Source: Mixophyes australis (taxonomy: Eukaryota > Chordata > Amphibia > Anura > Limnodynastidae). Taken from it: 64,000 nucleotides of DNA. The notes under the pieces are model-generated. The model searched no databases. It was not told the origin of the DNA and worked only from the letters and a program-made list of their open reading frames with translations. Location of the stretch: the NCBI GenBank assembly GCA_036250195.1, contig JAVHZZ010000003.1, forward strand, positions 84,345,418 through 84,409,417. The letters run 5' to 3'. Every line of letters begins with the position of its first letter. The stretch's first letter is position 1. Positions 45,201-55,084 of the stretch are shown one piece after another. A program made the translations under genes and the position numbers.

Positions 45201-46650
45201 ATTTAATCGGACCCTTCTCAGCATGATGGGCACTTTGGACACTAAAAAAAAGGCACATTGGAGTAGGCACATCAGCCATTTGGTCCACGCCTATAATTGC
45301 ACGAAAAACGAGTCCACGGGGTACTCCCCATATCTCTTAATGTTTGGAAGGGAGGCTAGATTACCAATCGATATCTGTTTTGGAATGGACACTGCTGATC
45401 CCCAAGGAAAGCCCCATTTGAAATATGTGGAGCAGCTGAAACAAGAACTAAAGGAGGCCTACAGACTAGCGGAAGCAGCTGCATCAAAAGCTGGACAACG
45501 AAACAAGGGTCGTTATGATCTACAGGTCAAGGAGCATATTCTGGAGCCAGGTGACAGGGTTTTACTTAGACACTTGGGCCTCCCGGGGAAACACAAGTTA
45601 GCCAATCGTTGGCGAAAGGATCCTCATGTTGTGGTTGCAAAATTGCCAGACATCCCAGCCTATCGAATTAGGCCCGAGGGGCTAACAGGCCCTATAAAGA
45701 CATACCATCGACAACATTTGCTTTCCATCAGAGATGGTGTCCGGTTTTGGGAGGAGCCTGAAACAGATGAGCCAAAAGTGTCCACACCCAGAAGATCACG
45801 GCGAATCAGAGAACCGACCACAGAAGAAGATGATGGAGATGATTGGGGGTATGATGCTCCAGGTAAATTGGGAGAAATAGATTGGAGACAAGATATCAGA
45901 AGGCTCACTAGGTCTACCGAGGGGGCCGCTGTAAGATCTCCACAAGTAGAAGAAAGGAGAACTATGCCTGCCATTTCAAATGAAAGTGTCAACCCAAGAG
46001 TAGCTGGACGGTTGGATTCTCAGTGTTCAGTAGAGGAAGGCTCTAACCAGGAAGTTGACATGGATGGGGACGTCGTTGATCCAGATGGAGGATGCACTGA
46101 ACGCCCCAACAGGGTGTTGGGGGGAGAGGAAGGGAACCCACCAGTCCAGGGTCGGCCTAAAAGGACCCCTAGAGCCCCAATGATGTTGACTTATGATAGT
46201 CTAGGTCATATGACTGAGATTCCTAAGGTGATTCATCCTAGCTGGGTCTATCAGTGGCCATATCTGACTCCCATATCTGTTATGCCAGGGCCTGTTGTGT
46301 ATGGATGTGAAAGTGTATTTAGACAGGATGTCTTAACCCCTTTAAATTTGCAGGATGTGGGACAAGCCTCATCATTTGTTCATTGTGGACTTGCCCCACA
46401 GGGGGAGTGTGTAACCCCTGGGGATGCTGCAGTTGGACTTGAGCACCCAGGGGCTAATAATCACACTTGCATCAGTAAGAAAAGAGATGCATATAGCTAT
46501 TTACCAGTCAAGGAGAAGGAACTACATCTCCCAGAAAACTGTTATGAAGAGGGGGCGGAGCCTAAGAAGACTGAGAAACCTGAGGGCGGAGAGAGAGAGG
46601 GAGAGAGGAGCATCCTGGGAGAGACTGAGCTGTGTGACCAGTTCAGATAG
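42208..46650 (+). CDS. pol: Pol polyprotein: protease, reverse transcriptase, RNase H, integrase
   Basis: The frame is open from 42208 (after a TAG at 42205) and overlaps the gag end by 19 nt in the -1 frame. No ATG lies near its start, which suggests expression as a Gag-Pol fusion. Domains in order: aspartic protease with DSGSQ at 42388; reverse transcriptase with YLDD at 43411-43422; RNase H with an HVDAS aspartate at 43915; integrase zinc site H 44713 or 44728 with CGTC cysteines at 44818 and 44827; integrase catalytic D 44911, D 45088 and E 45196, spaced D58D35E; then a GPY/F-like module near 45680-45720. No chromodomain is seen. The last 290 residues have no recognised domain, and the final 80 are encoded inside the 3' LTR. 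No stops or frameshifts seen. Confidence 0.93.
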   Translation, partial: EAFGKLKGRTRNPHTGPLKKADINTVGNSHLEWGLLPKGLLGPSPHVPACLNGRPCMALLDSGSQVSIVFEKWYRDNLSDLPIKPLCGLTIWGLSDKNYPYLGYITVPLKFPREVAGIEEEVNVLALVCPEAEGEPRDVSVIIGTNSHLFEILANWCQEVGGASYSKTLKIHPMCLAAYKKKEEKKSQKETTLQIGSFDQCFNGSDASQEDRHWLVMQMLQREAAFSSGDWDLGLATGVEHHIRLTDDRPFRERSRRLAPADLDDIREHLREMLQNDVIERSESPYASPIVVARKKTGKIRMCVDYRTLNKRTIPDQYTVPRIDEALDCLQGSKWFSVLDLRSGYYQILMSQKDAEKTAFICPVGFFQFKRLPQGLSGAPATFQRCMDDVVGDMNFREVLVYLDDLIVFGQTLNEHNERLLKVLDRLIKKGLKLSLDKCSFCKTQVKYVGYVVDREGISTDSAKIEAVKEWPRPTILKELRSFLGFCGYYRRFVPNYSKLVKPLTDLTRGYPAPRGSHRKEKPLFRVNDAFGERWSEACEQAFEGLKTCLIQAPVLAYADPELPYILHVDASFEGLGGVLYQVQEGRLRPVYYISRGLSPSERNYPVHKLEFLALKWAVVDKLHDYLYGVPFEVHTDNNPLTYVQTTAKLDATGHRWLAALAIYNFTIKYRPGRGNVDADALSRLPGRFVESQEEEWIELPAPEVKGMCHEGRVVVPPVKECLTALGATTDALPRQYCWLSQMELSDLQKLSSSQVKEDQQNDSSIAAVRWSVKHRQRIHPSSLITEEAILLSRQRESLVVKQGLLYRETSRKDGRERKQLVLPKKHRPMVLRALHDKHGHLGIEKTMSLISDRFYWPKMEIDIESYCKSCGTCILRKSLPEKAAPLKNISSNGPLELVCIDFLSVEPDESNKCNILVVTDHYTRYAQAYQTKDQRAVTVAKILWEKFFVHYGLPARIHSDQGRDFESKLIKELCEVCGIKKSRTTPFHPQGDPQPERFNRTLLSMMGTLDTKKKAHWSRHISHLVHAYNCTKNESTGYSPYLLMFGREARLPIDICFGMDTADPQGKPHLKYVEQLKQELKEAYRLAEAAASKAGQRNKGRYDLQVKEHILEPGDRVLLRHLGLPGKHKLANRWRKDPHVVVAKLPDIPAYRIRPEGLTGPIKTYHRQHLLSIRDGVRFWEEPETDEPKVSTPRRSRRIREPTTEEDDGDDWGYDAPGKLGEIDWRQDIRRLTRSTEGAAVRSPQVEERRTMPAISNESVNPRVAGRLDSQCSVEEGSNQEVDMDGDVVDPDGGCTERPNRVLGGEEGNPPVQGRPKRTPRAPMMLTYDSLGHMTEIPKVIHPSWVYQWPYLTPISVMPGPVVYGCESVFRQDVLTPLNLQDVGQASSFVHCGLAPQGECVTPGDAAVGLEHPGANNHTCISKKRDAYSYLPVKEKELHLPENCYEEGAEPKKTEKPEGGEREGERSILGETELCDQFR
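42217..42258 (+). promoter_or_regulatory. Candidate -1 ribosomal frameshift signal
   Basis: GGAAAAC at 42217-42223 ends directly at the gag stop TGA and is in register as G-GAA-AAC. Downstream, AGGG (42228-42231) can pair with CCCT (42255-42258), and CCAG (42236-42239) with CTGG (42251-42254). The heptamer is close to, but not the same as, the GGGAAAC site known in PEG10 and PNMA3. Pol lies exactly in the -1 frame. Confidence 0.5.
46400..46409 (+). other. Polypurine tract
   Basis: AGGGGGAGTG lies immediately upstream of the 3' LTR, the usual place for the plus-strand primer. The two non-purine-consistent last bases make the exact boundary uncertain. Confidence 0.6.
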
Positions 46651-47794
46651 GTGACCCTAGGGAGAAGGGCACTGGATGAGTGATCTGAGCAGAGAGAGCA
46701 GTCTGCAGAGATATCAAAGCTGGGTGCAGTTCTGAACAGAACCTGCTGGAAGCCACAGTTTGAAGCTGTAGGAGGAGGTTTGCATGCATCTCTGAAGAAG
46801 GACATTTTACAAGTCAGCCATTTTGGAGATAATTAAGTTCAGACCTGTGACACACTGGTGCAGATAAGTTACTGGTTATTTTTATCTATCTGTTGTTGTT
46901 CAAGTGGGGTTTGGACTATATCTGGCCACAAGGGCTGAAGAGTTAGGGATAGATGGGTGGGCAGGTAAATATGCACCAAGTGTGTGTCTAATCAGCACTT
47001 GTGGAACTACAAGTCCCAGGATACAAATTAGAAAGGATTTTACAGTTGTTGCTAGAGGAGGGTCTGCATACTGTGACTGCTGTACCTCACTGCAAGTGAT
47101 TTAAAGACCTCCAACATCTGCAAACTGGACACATGATGTTTCCATGCCATGCTGCATACATACAGAAGGGCCCCAACTTGCAGTGCACTGCTCTATTTGT
47201 GTGGTGTGTTTGAATACTGCTGTGTGTGTTTGGCAGTACATTGTAGGGCTATAAGGGAAAATATATAAATTCACCCTGCAAGATATTCACAGTATCAGGA
47301 GCAAGTAAGATATCTGATATATTTTTTCATGTGTATAAAGCTGTGACAGTTAATGGTTATATTGTTATATATTATATTATATTGTATGCTGTTATTGATT
47401 TATTGCAAGTTTTTGTGTTAACTTGGTGTGCATAGTAAGAAGTGGTGCGCCACTTTCATCCACACTGTTTTATTACTGTATTGTATTGTTTGCACTATTA
47501 TTTCAAATTATACCAAAGTATATTTTTCTATAAAATTACAAAGCTGCATTTAGGATTTCCATTTAAATAAATGTGCCTGGCTGGCTTTTGCAGCACACAT
47601 TTTGTCACAGAGTGTTAATACTGGGCAGGGGGTTTCCCGAATCTTCCCCTGGTGTATCTTTGGAACACCCCCCAGAAGAGAAAGCAGAGATTCGGGTGGA
47701 GGCACTGAAAACCAAGTACCAAGGTGAGAAGCATCTGCGTGGTTCAATATATATATATACCCTCACAACGCTTAATACACAAGGGGGTGTTACA
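46410..47794 (+). repeat. 3' long terminal repeat
   Basis: Same length as the 5' LTR with a constant offset of 7004 bp, and identical wherever I compared the lines. It also encodes the C-terminus of Pol up to 46650. Confidence 0.95.
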
Positions 47795-47798
47795 CAAA

Positions 47799-48635
47799 AG
47801 AAGAATCATTGTATACTGTTCAGTTTACATAAGTAGTGTCTGGTACTACTTCATTTTACTTAAAATGAGCTTGTACCTTTGGATGACTTCATCATATTTG
47901 CTTGTATACCTGCTGCAGCTTTTACTAACATACTGTAGATATATTAGTTTTATTTTTAGCAGTAAGCTGTGTCATAATAACTCAGACAGATATGTTTGTT
48001 TCTGTTTTCCTGTTTATTTAAATAGGTGGCTGAAAAGCACAGAAGGAAGCTGCAAAGAAAAGACAATGGGGCTTGTGCTGATTTGGTCCAATGCCCAATT
48101 GCTTTGTGTAAAATCTGCAAATTTGTACTGTGCAAAGTAAACATAGCCCTATGTCCCTAGGCTGATGTTGTACTTGCACCTCATTACACTTGGAGAGGTG
48201 AGACGGGGGAGGGAAAGGGCAAGAAAATGCTGATCAAGCACAGTAAGGTTATGTTTGTGTAATTGGGAACAAAGCCAGACCTGCTCAGAGATATATATGT
48301 GTCTGTCAGTAGCGATATCAATTAAAGGTGCCTGAGGACTGGTGTAAATACACACTGATGATGATGACTGTCAGCACTGACTAGTCACTTCTGATTGGCT
48401 GACTGCGGATTTAATGAAGCTAATAGTGATTTCTTCATTGATTGTGTGTAGATTGATTGCACATATATCATATATTTTGAAACTCATCTTTTTTACTTAC
48501 TTTTATATGAGAGAAGGAATATATCTGTTTTATTATATAGGGATTTTTTAAAAATAACTAGCATTTGCTAGTAGCAATTGCTTTTTTTCTCTATCAAAAT
48601 AAATGTTGCAAAAGGTTTCTCATGCTTATGATCAG
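47799..48635. other. Intronic sequence, no gene seen
   Basis: AT-rich; a plus-strand frame at 47724-48140 starts inside the LTR and has no recognised domain. Confidence 0.4.
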
Positions 48636-48729
48636 GTTGGGTGTAAGTGTATGTGGGTATAAGTGTATGTGGGTATAAGTGTATGTGGGTGTAAGTGTAT
48701 GTGGGTGTAAGTGTATGTGGGTGTAAGTA
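48636..48729 (+). repeat. 16-bp minisatellite
   Basis: Six copies of GTGTATGTGGGTATAA / GTGTATGTGGGTGTAA. The minus-strand Thr-Tyr-rich frames over it are by-products. Confidence 0.9.
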
Positions 48730-49049
48730 TGCCTGACGTAAGCCTGGTGCATATACATCTAGAGATGCCTTCACTCCAGCATATGGGCAGAAATATGCTA
48801 TTTTTAAGCTTATTTTTTAATGCATATATGGCCAACTGAGCATCAACCTCAATGTGTTTAGTAAGAGTTGCAGGAGGACATGTACATGCCAGTGTATTAA
48901 AGTCATCGATAGGTTGTAAACGCCATGTTACCCAGTACTTCATTTTCTTGATAAGCATTATAACATATCTCCTGACCTCACTTTCTTTGATAAGCATCAC
49001 CCTTTATTCATTGTGATGATTCAGTACATGTATCACCCTCCAACCTGAC
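48730..49049. other. Intronic sequence, no gene seen
   Basis: Nothing recognised. Confidence 0.4.
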
Positions 49050-49900
49050 CCTTTCTACCCGGTACAAATTACTCTGCTCCTAAACTTCCCACTATTGCAG
49101 TCACCTGGTGATGAGAAGGGTGTGTTAAACCATCAGTGATTTACCCCAGCCCAGGTGACTGTAATAGTAGTGCTTAAGAGGGAAGATTGGGAACAATGCG
49201 AGCGGGGCGGAAGGGGTCAGGCCAGAGGGTCTGGTGTCAGCTGCGAAACCATCTTATGAATTGTTACATATGTCACCTAGTAACAATTCCTTTGATTTGG
49301 TACAAGAATCCCATACTACTACTTCCTAACATACAGTATATTACAAAACTATTTAATACAACATCATTTGACGTACTACCGCTATTACTTGGCACTTCTT
49401 CCTTTAGTTCATTACAGGTCTCACTTAGAATTGTTCCCTTTAAATGTGTACAAATTCCTTTCATTCTGTACAGGTGTCTCCTGGCTCTTCCTAACTCTGA
49501 TGTAAGACAAGTACTAACTACTTCTACAACCTTTGACTGCTGCAAATGTTGTTCCATCGTACAAGCGATGTAGGGAATTACATTATCTTACTAGAAGTGT
49601 CACCTGGTGCTAATGTACATTCTTTCATTTTATATTGTATTTTCCAGCACTAAATTCCTTGACTTAGAGCAAGGTATAAGCTGGTAATATCATCGTTAAT
49701 TTGTTACAAATATCCGCAGGTGTATATGAACTATTATGTTTTGTTTTTTTACTTGACACAAATGCCATCTGGCATGCATCCTCTGACTTGCAACATATAT
49801 TATTTGGGATATATGCTTACACATCAGACAAAGATCATCTGGTATTTATGTTTTATTTGATGCAAATAACACCCAATATTACTTCCGTTGAACTGAAAAC
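49050..49900 (+). repeat. Possible very diverged tandem repeat
   Basis: Similar phrases recur at irregular intervals: TCACCTGGT / TCACCTAGT / CATCTGG, then TTCCTTTGA / TTCTTTCAT, then GGTACAA / TGTACAA / GACACAAATG. This suggests an old satellite with a unit of about 45 bp. Seen by eye only. Confidence 0.35.
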
Positions 49901-50947
49901 AAACAAACACTTGTCATAAATGTAATAAAAGTCAAATACAAATAATACGAACACCTTTACTGAATTAGTTATCATAAGTCAATATGGAAATGCACAAAAA
50001 AACGTAGTTATAATAAAAAACATTGCTAGTATCAACGCTAGTTAAGAAAACATAATTTTAAAGGTCCTAAGAATATTCCCACAAAAGTCCATAAAAGAAA
50101 TTAACACTCCTGTGATTTTTCCACAGTATAAATGCAAATGTACTTCTATGCTGATCTATAATGACTGTAATGCCACAGAAAACACGTAACCTCTTCTAAA
50201 ACATCAATGGCCTCCTGTCAATCAGGAATCAGGGATGTAATATTGGGATCATCAATGGAAACAACCATTACTGATTGGTGCTGTTTCTTCTAGTATCAGC
50301 AAGTGGGCAAACACACAGAAAAGGACATCAGGAATACCCTATATAGATTGTATTTTGAATGAAAACTGAACTTAGCAATTATATATCCAAATCCAACTGT
50401 TTTTCTATTAATCTTAATGCTTTACATTTATTTGCAAAGCTATTTTACAGACATAACTTCATTAATCTTTTTTACATGTCAACCTACCATTACACTGAAT
50501 TTTATTTTACTCTAATGCATATCAAAAAGTAGGAGACTACTACAAAATGCCAATTGTAAGCTTAATGCGGCTAAAGTTCATTCCACCTTTAATTTCTGTT
50601 ACAATGTTTATGAGTATGGCTAAAGTAAGGTAAATTATTTGATGTTTAGATTAATGTACTAACTTTGCCTTAACATATTTTTTAATGGTATCGGGTCTAA
50701 AAAAGTAGATTAGATGGTTGTAACTGAATATGTGTCATGATTTACATCAATCCTTAAAAAGATATGTCCATTGGGTCATCATTTTTAATATTAAATACCC
50801 CCGTATTAGAACAAAAGGGTTCCCATTGTTACACTACATATACTCACTATTCTGTCACCTCTCTAATGGCTAATTTACCTAACGCTGATGGCAAGAAAGT
50901 TTTGAAAGAATGTGTTTCTTACTTACAACAATAAAAGGAGTTTGACC
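49901..50947. other. Intronic sequence, no gene seen
   Basis: AT-rich; nothing recognised. Confidence 0.4.
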
Positions 50948-51275
50948 TAGTTTGAGGGTACTGATTGGTCAGTGTTCACTGCACATCCCAAGCTTGTAAG
51001 GTGTTGAGGTTACTGATTGGTCAGTGTTCACTGCACATCACTAGCTTGTAAGGTGTTGAGGGTACTGATTGGTCAGTGTCCACTGCACATCACAATCTTG
51101 TAAGGTGTTGAGGGTACTGATTGGTCAGTGTTCACTGCACATCACAAGCTTGTAAGGTGTTGAGGGTACTGATTGGTCAGTGTTCACTGCACATCACAAT
51201 CTTGTAAGGTGTTGAAGGTACTGATTGGTCAGTGTTCACTACATATCACAAGCTTGTAAGATGCTGAGGATACTG
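50948..51275 (+). repeat. 52-bp minisatellite, about six copies
   Basis: Units start at about 50961, 51013, 51065 and 51117 and then every 52 bp. Each carries ACTGATTGGTCAGTG and CACTGCACATCACAAGCTTG. The last unit is decayed. It lies about 350 bp from the Clstn2 exon. Confidence 0.92.
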
Positions 51276-51621
51276 ATTGTTTCAACATGTGATAAGCACT
51301 GAGTTTGAAAATTCATCTGTCCAATGCTTGGGTCTTCCACTATACTATCTACGATAAGTGGGGTTTAATCTTTAAATGTGTTTGTATGGGCATCTGTTTA
51401 AATTAGTTGCAAAAGCAGAACTCTTGATATGATACTGCAGAAACCACCACAAGCCGCAGCTACCATTTGTATAATGTACAAATAATTACGTATCATGATT
51501 ACTTATAATGACTTAATGATCTTGAACTTCTTAATTTAGGTGGAAAAATAATTAACTATCAAAATATATTGAAAGCCATGTGCAGTAAACATACTACATG
51601 GAAAACACTGTACTGTCCTAC
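51276..51621. other. Clstn2 intron 2, exon-proximal part
   Basis: No repeat recognised. The splice donor of the neighbouring exon lies at its right edge (minus-strand GTAGGACAG at 51613-51621). Confidence 0.55.
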
Positions 51622-51744
51622 CTGCAAAAGGGACAGGAGCATCCTTGTCCAAAGCAACCAGAGGGGGGTCCAGGATGACTGTGTCATTATTTTCGGTGAT
51701 GACTCCATGATACGAGGTCTCAATCCATGGCTTGTGTTTATTCA
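51622..51744 (-). CDS. CLSTN2: Calsyntenin-2 exon (probably exon 2)
   Basis: Calsyntenins are type I membrane proteins with two extracellular cadherin domains, found at the postsynaptic membrane. This 123-bp exon encodes 40 complete residues plus split codons, starting NKHKPWIETSYHG and ending DKDAPVPFA. It is the beginning of the mature ectodomain just after the signal peptide, leading into the first cadherin domain. The sequence fits calsyntenin-2 better than calsyntenin-1 or -3 (ETSYHGVITENNDTV, PPLVALDKDAPVPF). The acceptor is TTTGTTCCAG (51745 upward on the minus strand) with a pyrimidine-rich run; the donor is CAG|GTAGGA. Both junctions are phase 1, and 2+120+1 nt fits exactly. No other Clstn2 exon is seen in the window, which fits the very long introns of this gene. 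The reading frame continues into the introns only by chance. Confidence 0.93.
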
Positions 51745-53429
51745 CTGGAACAAATGGAAAGAGATAAACCTTGTTTATAAGTATAGCATTAGTCAGTAAT
51801 ATGTTCATTGACATTATGAATGACCGGTGACCATGGATAAGACTATTCACTTAAGGTAGCAGTCCCATGAGAAAATCAAGTGTGTGTTCTAACACACACC
51901 ACTGTGGCAGGCTTTAGGCTTTAAGAAAAATATTGGTATTTACCATTTTTCCCTTTTATCTTCATAAAACACATGTAAAAATGGATCATACTTAAAAAAG
52001 CAGTAAAACACATTGTTGTCGATACACAATATATAATAAAGTAATATGATAAAAAAAATCCATCTTAAACACCATTGTACACATACCCTTACCAGAGAGC
52101 AGCTACTCTGTAAAAGACTGACACTAAAAACAAATAATTTACTTGTCATAATGTGTTACAAAGGTGCACTCTATAACATTTCTTGTGCTATTTATTAAAC
52201 TGTTTCATGTGATAAGCATTGTTCTCTCTAAGCTGACCGACGTATAAATGAAAGAGATGACATGTTAATCCAATAGGAAATCCATTCTGAAGAGCTCCAT
52301 TGAAAAGATGCAGTTCAGTGCTACCTCGCAAAAATATTTTTTCCCCCCTAAATAGAATTTAACAATATAATTTCCAGATCAATTAGCCTAAAGGGAAGAG
52401 TGATGCTAAGACTTAAGCATGCAGTGTTCTCTAAAAGATCAATCTGTATTCATATTTGATATATTTTACATATGTTTAAAAGACTATTTGATAACTTCTT
52501 GCTAATGGAAATTTATAGTGATCCAGACTAGTATATAAGACACATTCCAATGACCTTTTTCTTTCTGCTGGGCTGTAAAAGTGGCTACTGTATATTACAT
52601 TAAATTCCAGGCCTAAAGCAACTGATAGATTATGGTAGGAGTCTTTTTTTCAATCACATAACCTAAAACCATCTGAACCTCAGGGTGGAAAGCTCAATAG
52701 GTTTGAATGTAATGTAAATCAAATTGTATATCACTGGCAGAGAACTGACGGCCTTTAATAAGTAAGAAATAGAGTCAATTCCTTGTGTTTCTTTCCCAGA
52801 GCCTGCGATTGAACCATATTTACTTGCACATCGATCTCAGAAGTGAAATTTCAGATGTACATGAATGTTTTCATTTTTATTCTGCCTTTTATTCTCCTGA
52901 AATCTAGAGAGATTTGAAGGAGCTCTCTATGAGAAGGACATTAGAACTGTTCAGTGAAAAATCCAATAACATAATATGAAGACTAAACTAGAATGCCTAC
53001 AGACTGAAATTACAGGAATGTTACTAAAATATTACATACTGCCATTTATTTCTGTTGGCAAATGCTGAAAGAACCCTTGACGTGCACGTTCGAGTCCAGG
53101 AAAAAGATGTGTCATCATATTACAAAGGCAGAACAATCTATGTAAAGGAGTGCTATACTGACAGTAAAATGTGAGCATCACAAGCAGAGCACTGAAACAT
53201 TACCCTGCCACATAGTCTACTGGTGTAATTAACTATTCAACTGGGAAGAATTTGCATAGATAATGTCTACCCCCCCTCCCCACACCTCGTGTTTTGGTGC
53301 AACATTATCATCCTTGAAGAGCATGAAGATATGAGTGTGTCCTATATTCATGAGATTCATCATATGTTGCATGTTTCGCTGGCAGAATTTGGCTTTTAGT
53401 GTTCTCAGTCGAAATGGAAATTTGGAAGT
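51745..53429. other. Clstn2 intron 1, exon-proximal part
   Basis: Acceptor and pyrimidine tract lie at the left edge. The rest is AT-rich with no recognised repeat. Confidence 0.5.
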
Positions 53430-53525
53430 GGTGGTATGGAAAATGTAAGTGAATGGTATATGATAGTTTTACAGCGAAGGCAGTAGGAGAAGTGGCGGTA
53501 TGGCAAACCCTGTATACCAGCCCAC
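53430..53525 (+). repeat. Dispersed repeat shared with 31620-31715
   Basis: GATAGTTTTACAGCGAAGGC and GGAGAAGTGGCGGTATGG match the copy at 31620-31715, same orientation. Boundaries unclear. Confidence 0.55.
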
Positions 53526-53744
53526 TTTGACCACTGATCCTACCGCAATCACACCACACAGCAGAATGAAATGATGGTCATCATCTCAGCTTTAGTCATA
53601 GAATATAAACTACGCAAAATGTGATTTTACAAATGCGGTGTGGAAGGACATTCCACAGAATGGTGACGCAAAGGCAGATCTCAAAGATTATACTGCCACA
53701 ATGTCGCACCTCTGCAAAATGGCCTGTACTGCCACAAAACTGCA

Positions 53745-53945
53745 TTGTCCTCTTCCTCTGGACTGCAAGCTCTAAAGAGCAGAGACCTCTCTACCTTTTG
53801 TCTGACATCTGCGTGTCCTTCATCAACCTAGTCTGCACTTATTCCGTTCTTATGTGTGATTGTATTTTGTAAGATTTGTAAAACTCCAACTATCTGGCTC
53901 TGTGGAGTTTTGTGGCTTTTTACAAAACAATGATAATGATGTTAC
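53745..53945 (+). mobile_element. Probable SINE/LINE 3' tail
   Basis: CTGCAAGCTCTAAAGAGCAG, then ACCTCTCTACCTTTTGTCTG and an ending ACAAAACAATGATAATGATG resemble the common 3' tail of amphibian retroposons (TGTAAGCTC...CTCTCTACC...GCGCTATA-type). No body or reading frame is present. Judged from general recall of such tails. Confidence 0.4.
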
Positions 53946-54171
53946 TGTGATATCTCACACAGATCAATGCTCATCTGTACTATTAACAATATAAATTAAG
54001 AAATTAATATAATCAGGACTAGAGATATTTGATTTACAGTTACGATCGTCAGATTTATTTTCCTATGCACAGCAGTCTTCCGGACACTAAACTTAATGAG
54101 TTAGGTAATTGCAGTCAGCCTCTTGTAACTATAATTTCAGATATTAGAGGACCATAGCATAGACCATAGAT

Positions 54172-54290
54172 CTGCACTGCTGCCTCACAGCGCTGTGGTT
54201 ATGATTCCGGCCAGGACCTTATCTGTGGGGAGTTTGAGGAAACCAGAGTACCCAGAGGAAACCCATACACACAGTCCAAAAACATACTGA
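54172..54290 (+). mobile_element. SINE fragment with a 37-bp internal inversion
   Basis: CTGCCTCACAGCGCTGTGG through GGGGAGTTT matches the plus orientation of the SINE family, and AGTCCAAAAACATACTG after 54273 also does. Between them, 54236-54272 is the exact segment expected but reverse-complemented (GAGGAAACCAGAGTACCCAG...). Confidence 0.75.
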
Positions 54291-55084
54291 TACATAGCTT
54301 TTTTCCCTTTAATAAATAAAACCCTAAGGCAGAAATCAAACACCTGGCCAAGATGGGATCTGTGTGTTACAGGAACTAAGTTTGGCAATCGATAGTCTAC
54401 TACTTCTTATACAGCGACAGTGGTGAATATGAGCCCTACAGGTGAGGGAAGTCCATCAATGTCATACCATTGGCCCATGCGCTGCTCTTCTGAATAAGTG
54501 TTGGGGCTAGCACTGACTGGGGCTCTACTGTATATGCCCTGCCAACATTAATGCTCAGAAGAACAAAGCAGGGGCCTCTGGGATGAAAGGCATCACCAGC
54601 CCACACCCACCCCCGAAAAAACTAAAACAAATCTTTAATAGGACTATGTGAGTGTTAAGCCTCGTCACATTATCGTAGTTTCCAGTACAAAAATATGTAT
54701 AAGGCCCCAAGAACAGAAAAGACAAAGTGTTAAGTAAATGTATCTTATAGTATTATTTATTTAGAGGATCAATTGAAAAAAACTATATTCACAGCATGCA
54801 GAGTTCAGTTAATTTTATCAAATCACTAATATTTTAGAGTGACTTCCCCAGCTTAGATATAAAGTAATGTGCAGGGAACTAATGGTCACGTCACAGAAAA
54901 TGAACACCAATTAGGTTTCCTAAAAGCAATGTTTTAGCGTAGAGTTCCCAGATGAATTGCGCTATGATCGTTATGAGCAGAAGCGGAACTACTGAGGCTG
55001 CTGCGCCAGACTGCGGATGTCTGGTAAAAACCCCCACTCTGCTCTCTATCAGCATCACCGGGCCCCAAACCAAATTTTGCTATG
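54291..55084. other. Intronic sequence, no gene seen
   Basis: Nothing recognised apart from GC-richer debris at 54960-55070 just before the hAT insertion. Confidence 0.4.

Larger units (their letters stand above)
39406..47794 (+). mobile_element. Complete Ty3/Gypsy LTR retrotransposon with PNMA-type Gag
   Basis: 8389 bp in all. The two LTRs are of equal length (1385 bp) and I found no difference between them. They begin TGTAAC and end GTTACA. A 4-bp CAAA flanks both sides (39402-39405 and 47795-47798). The order is LTR, primer site, gag, pol (protease, reverse transcriptase, RNase H, integrase), polypurine tract, LTR, which is the Ty3/Gypsy order. Both reading frames are open. It lies antisense to Clstn2. 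Everything needed for an autonomous element appears present; activity is not shown. Confidence 0.95.

Noticed and set aside
43308..46805. Minus-strand frames inside the Gypsy pol gene and LTRs
   Set aside because: Shadows of the plus-strand gene or LTR sequence; no domains.
51536..51850. Full 104-codon minus-strand frame as a separate gene
   Set aside because: Only 51622-51744 matches calsyntenin-2; the rest lies beyond good splice sites.
53085..53100. Isolated B-box-like GTTCGAGTCCAGG
   Set aside because: No A box or tRNA-like arms; occurs by chance.
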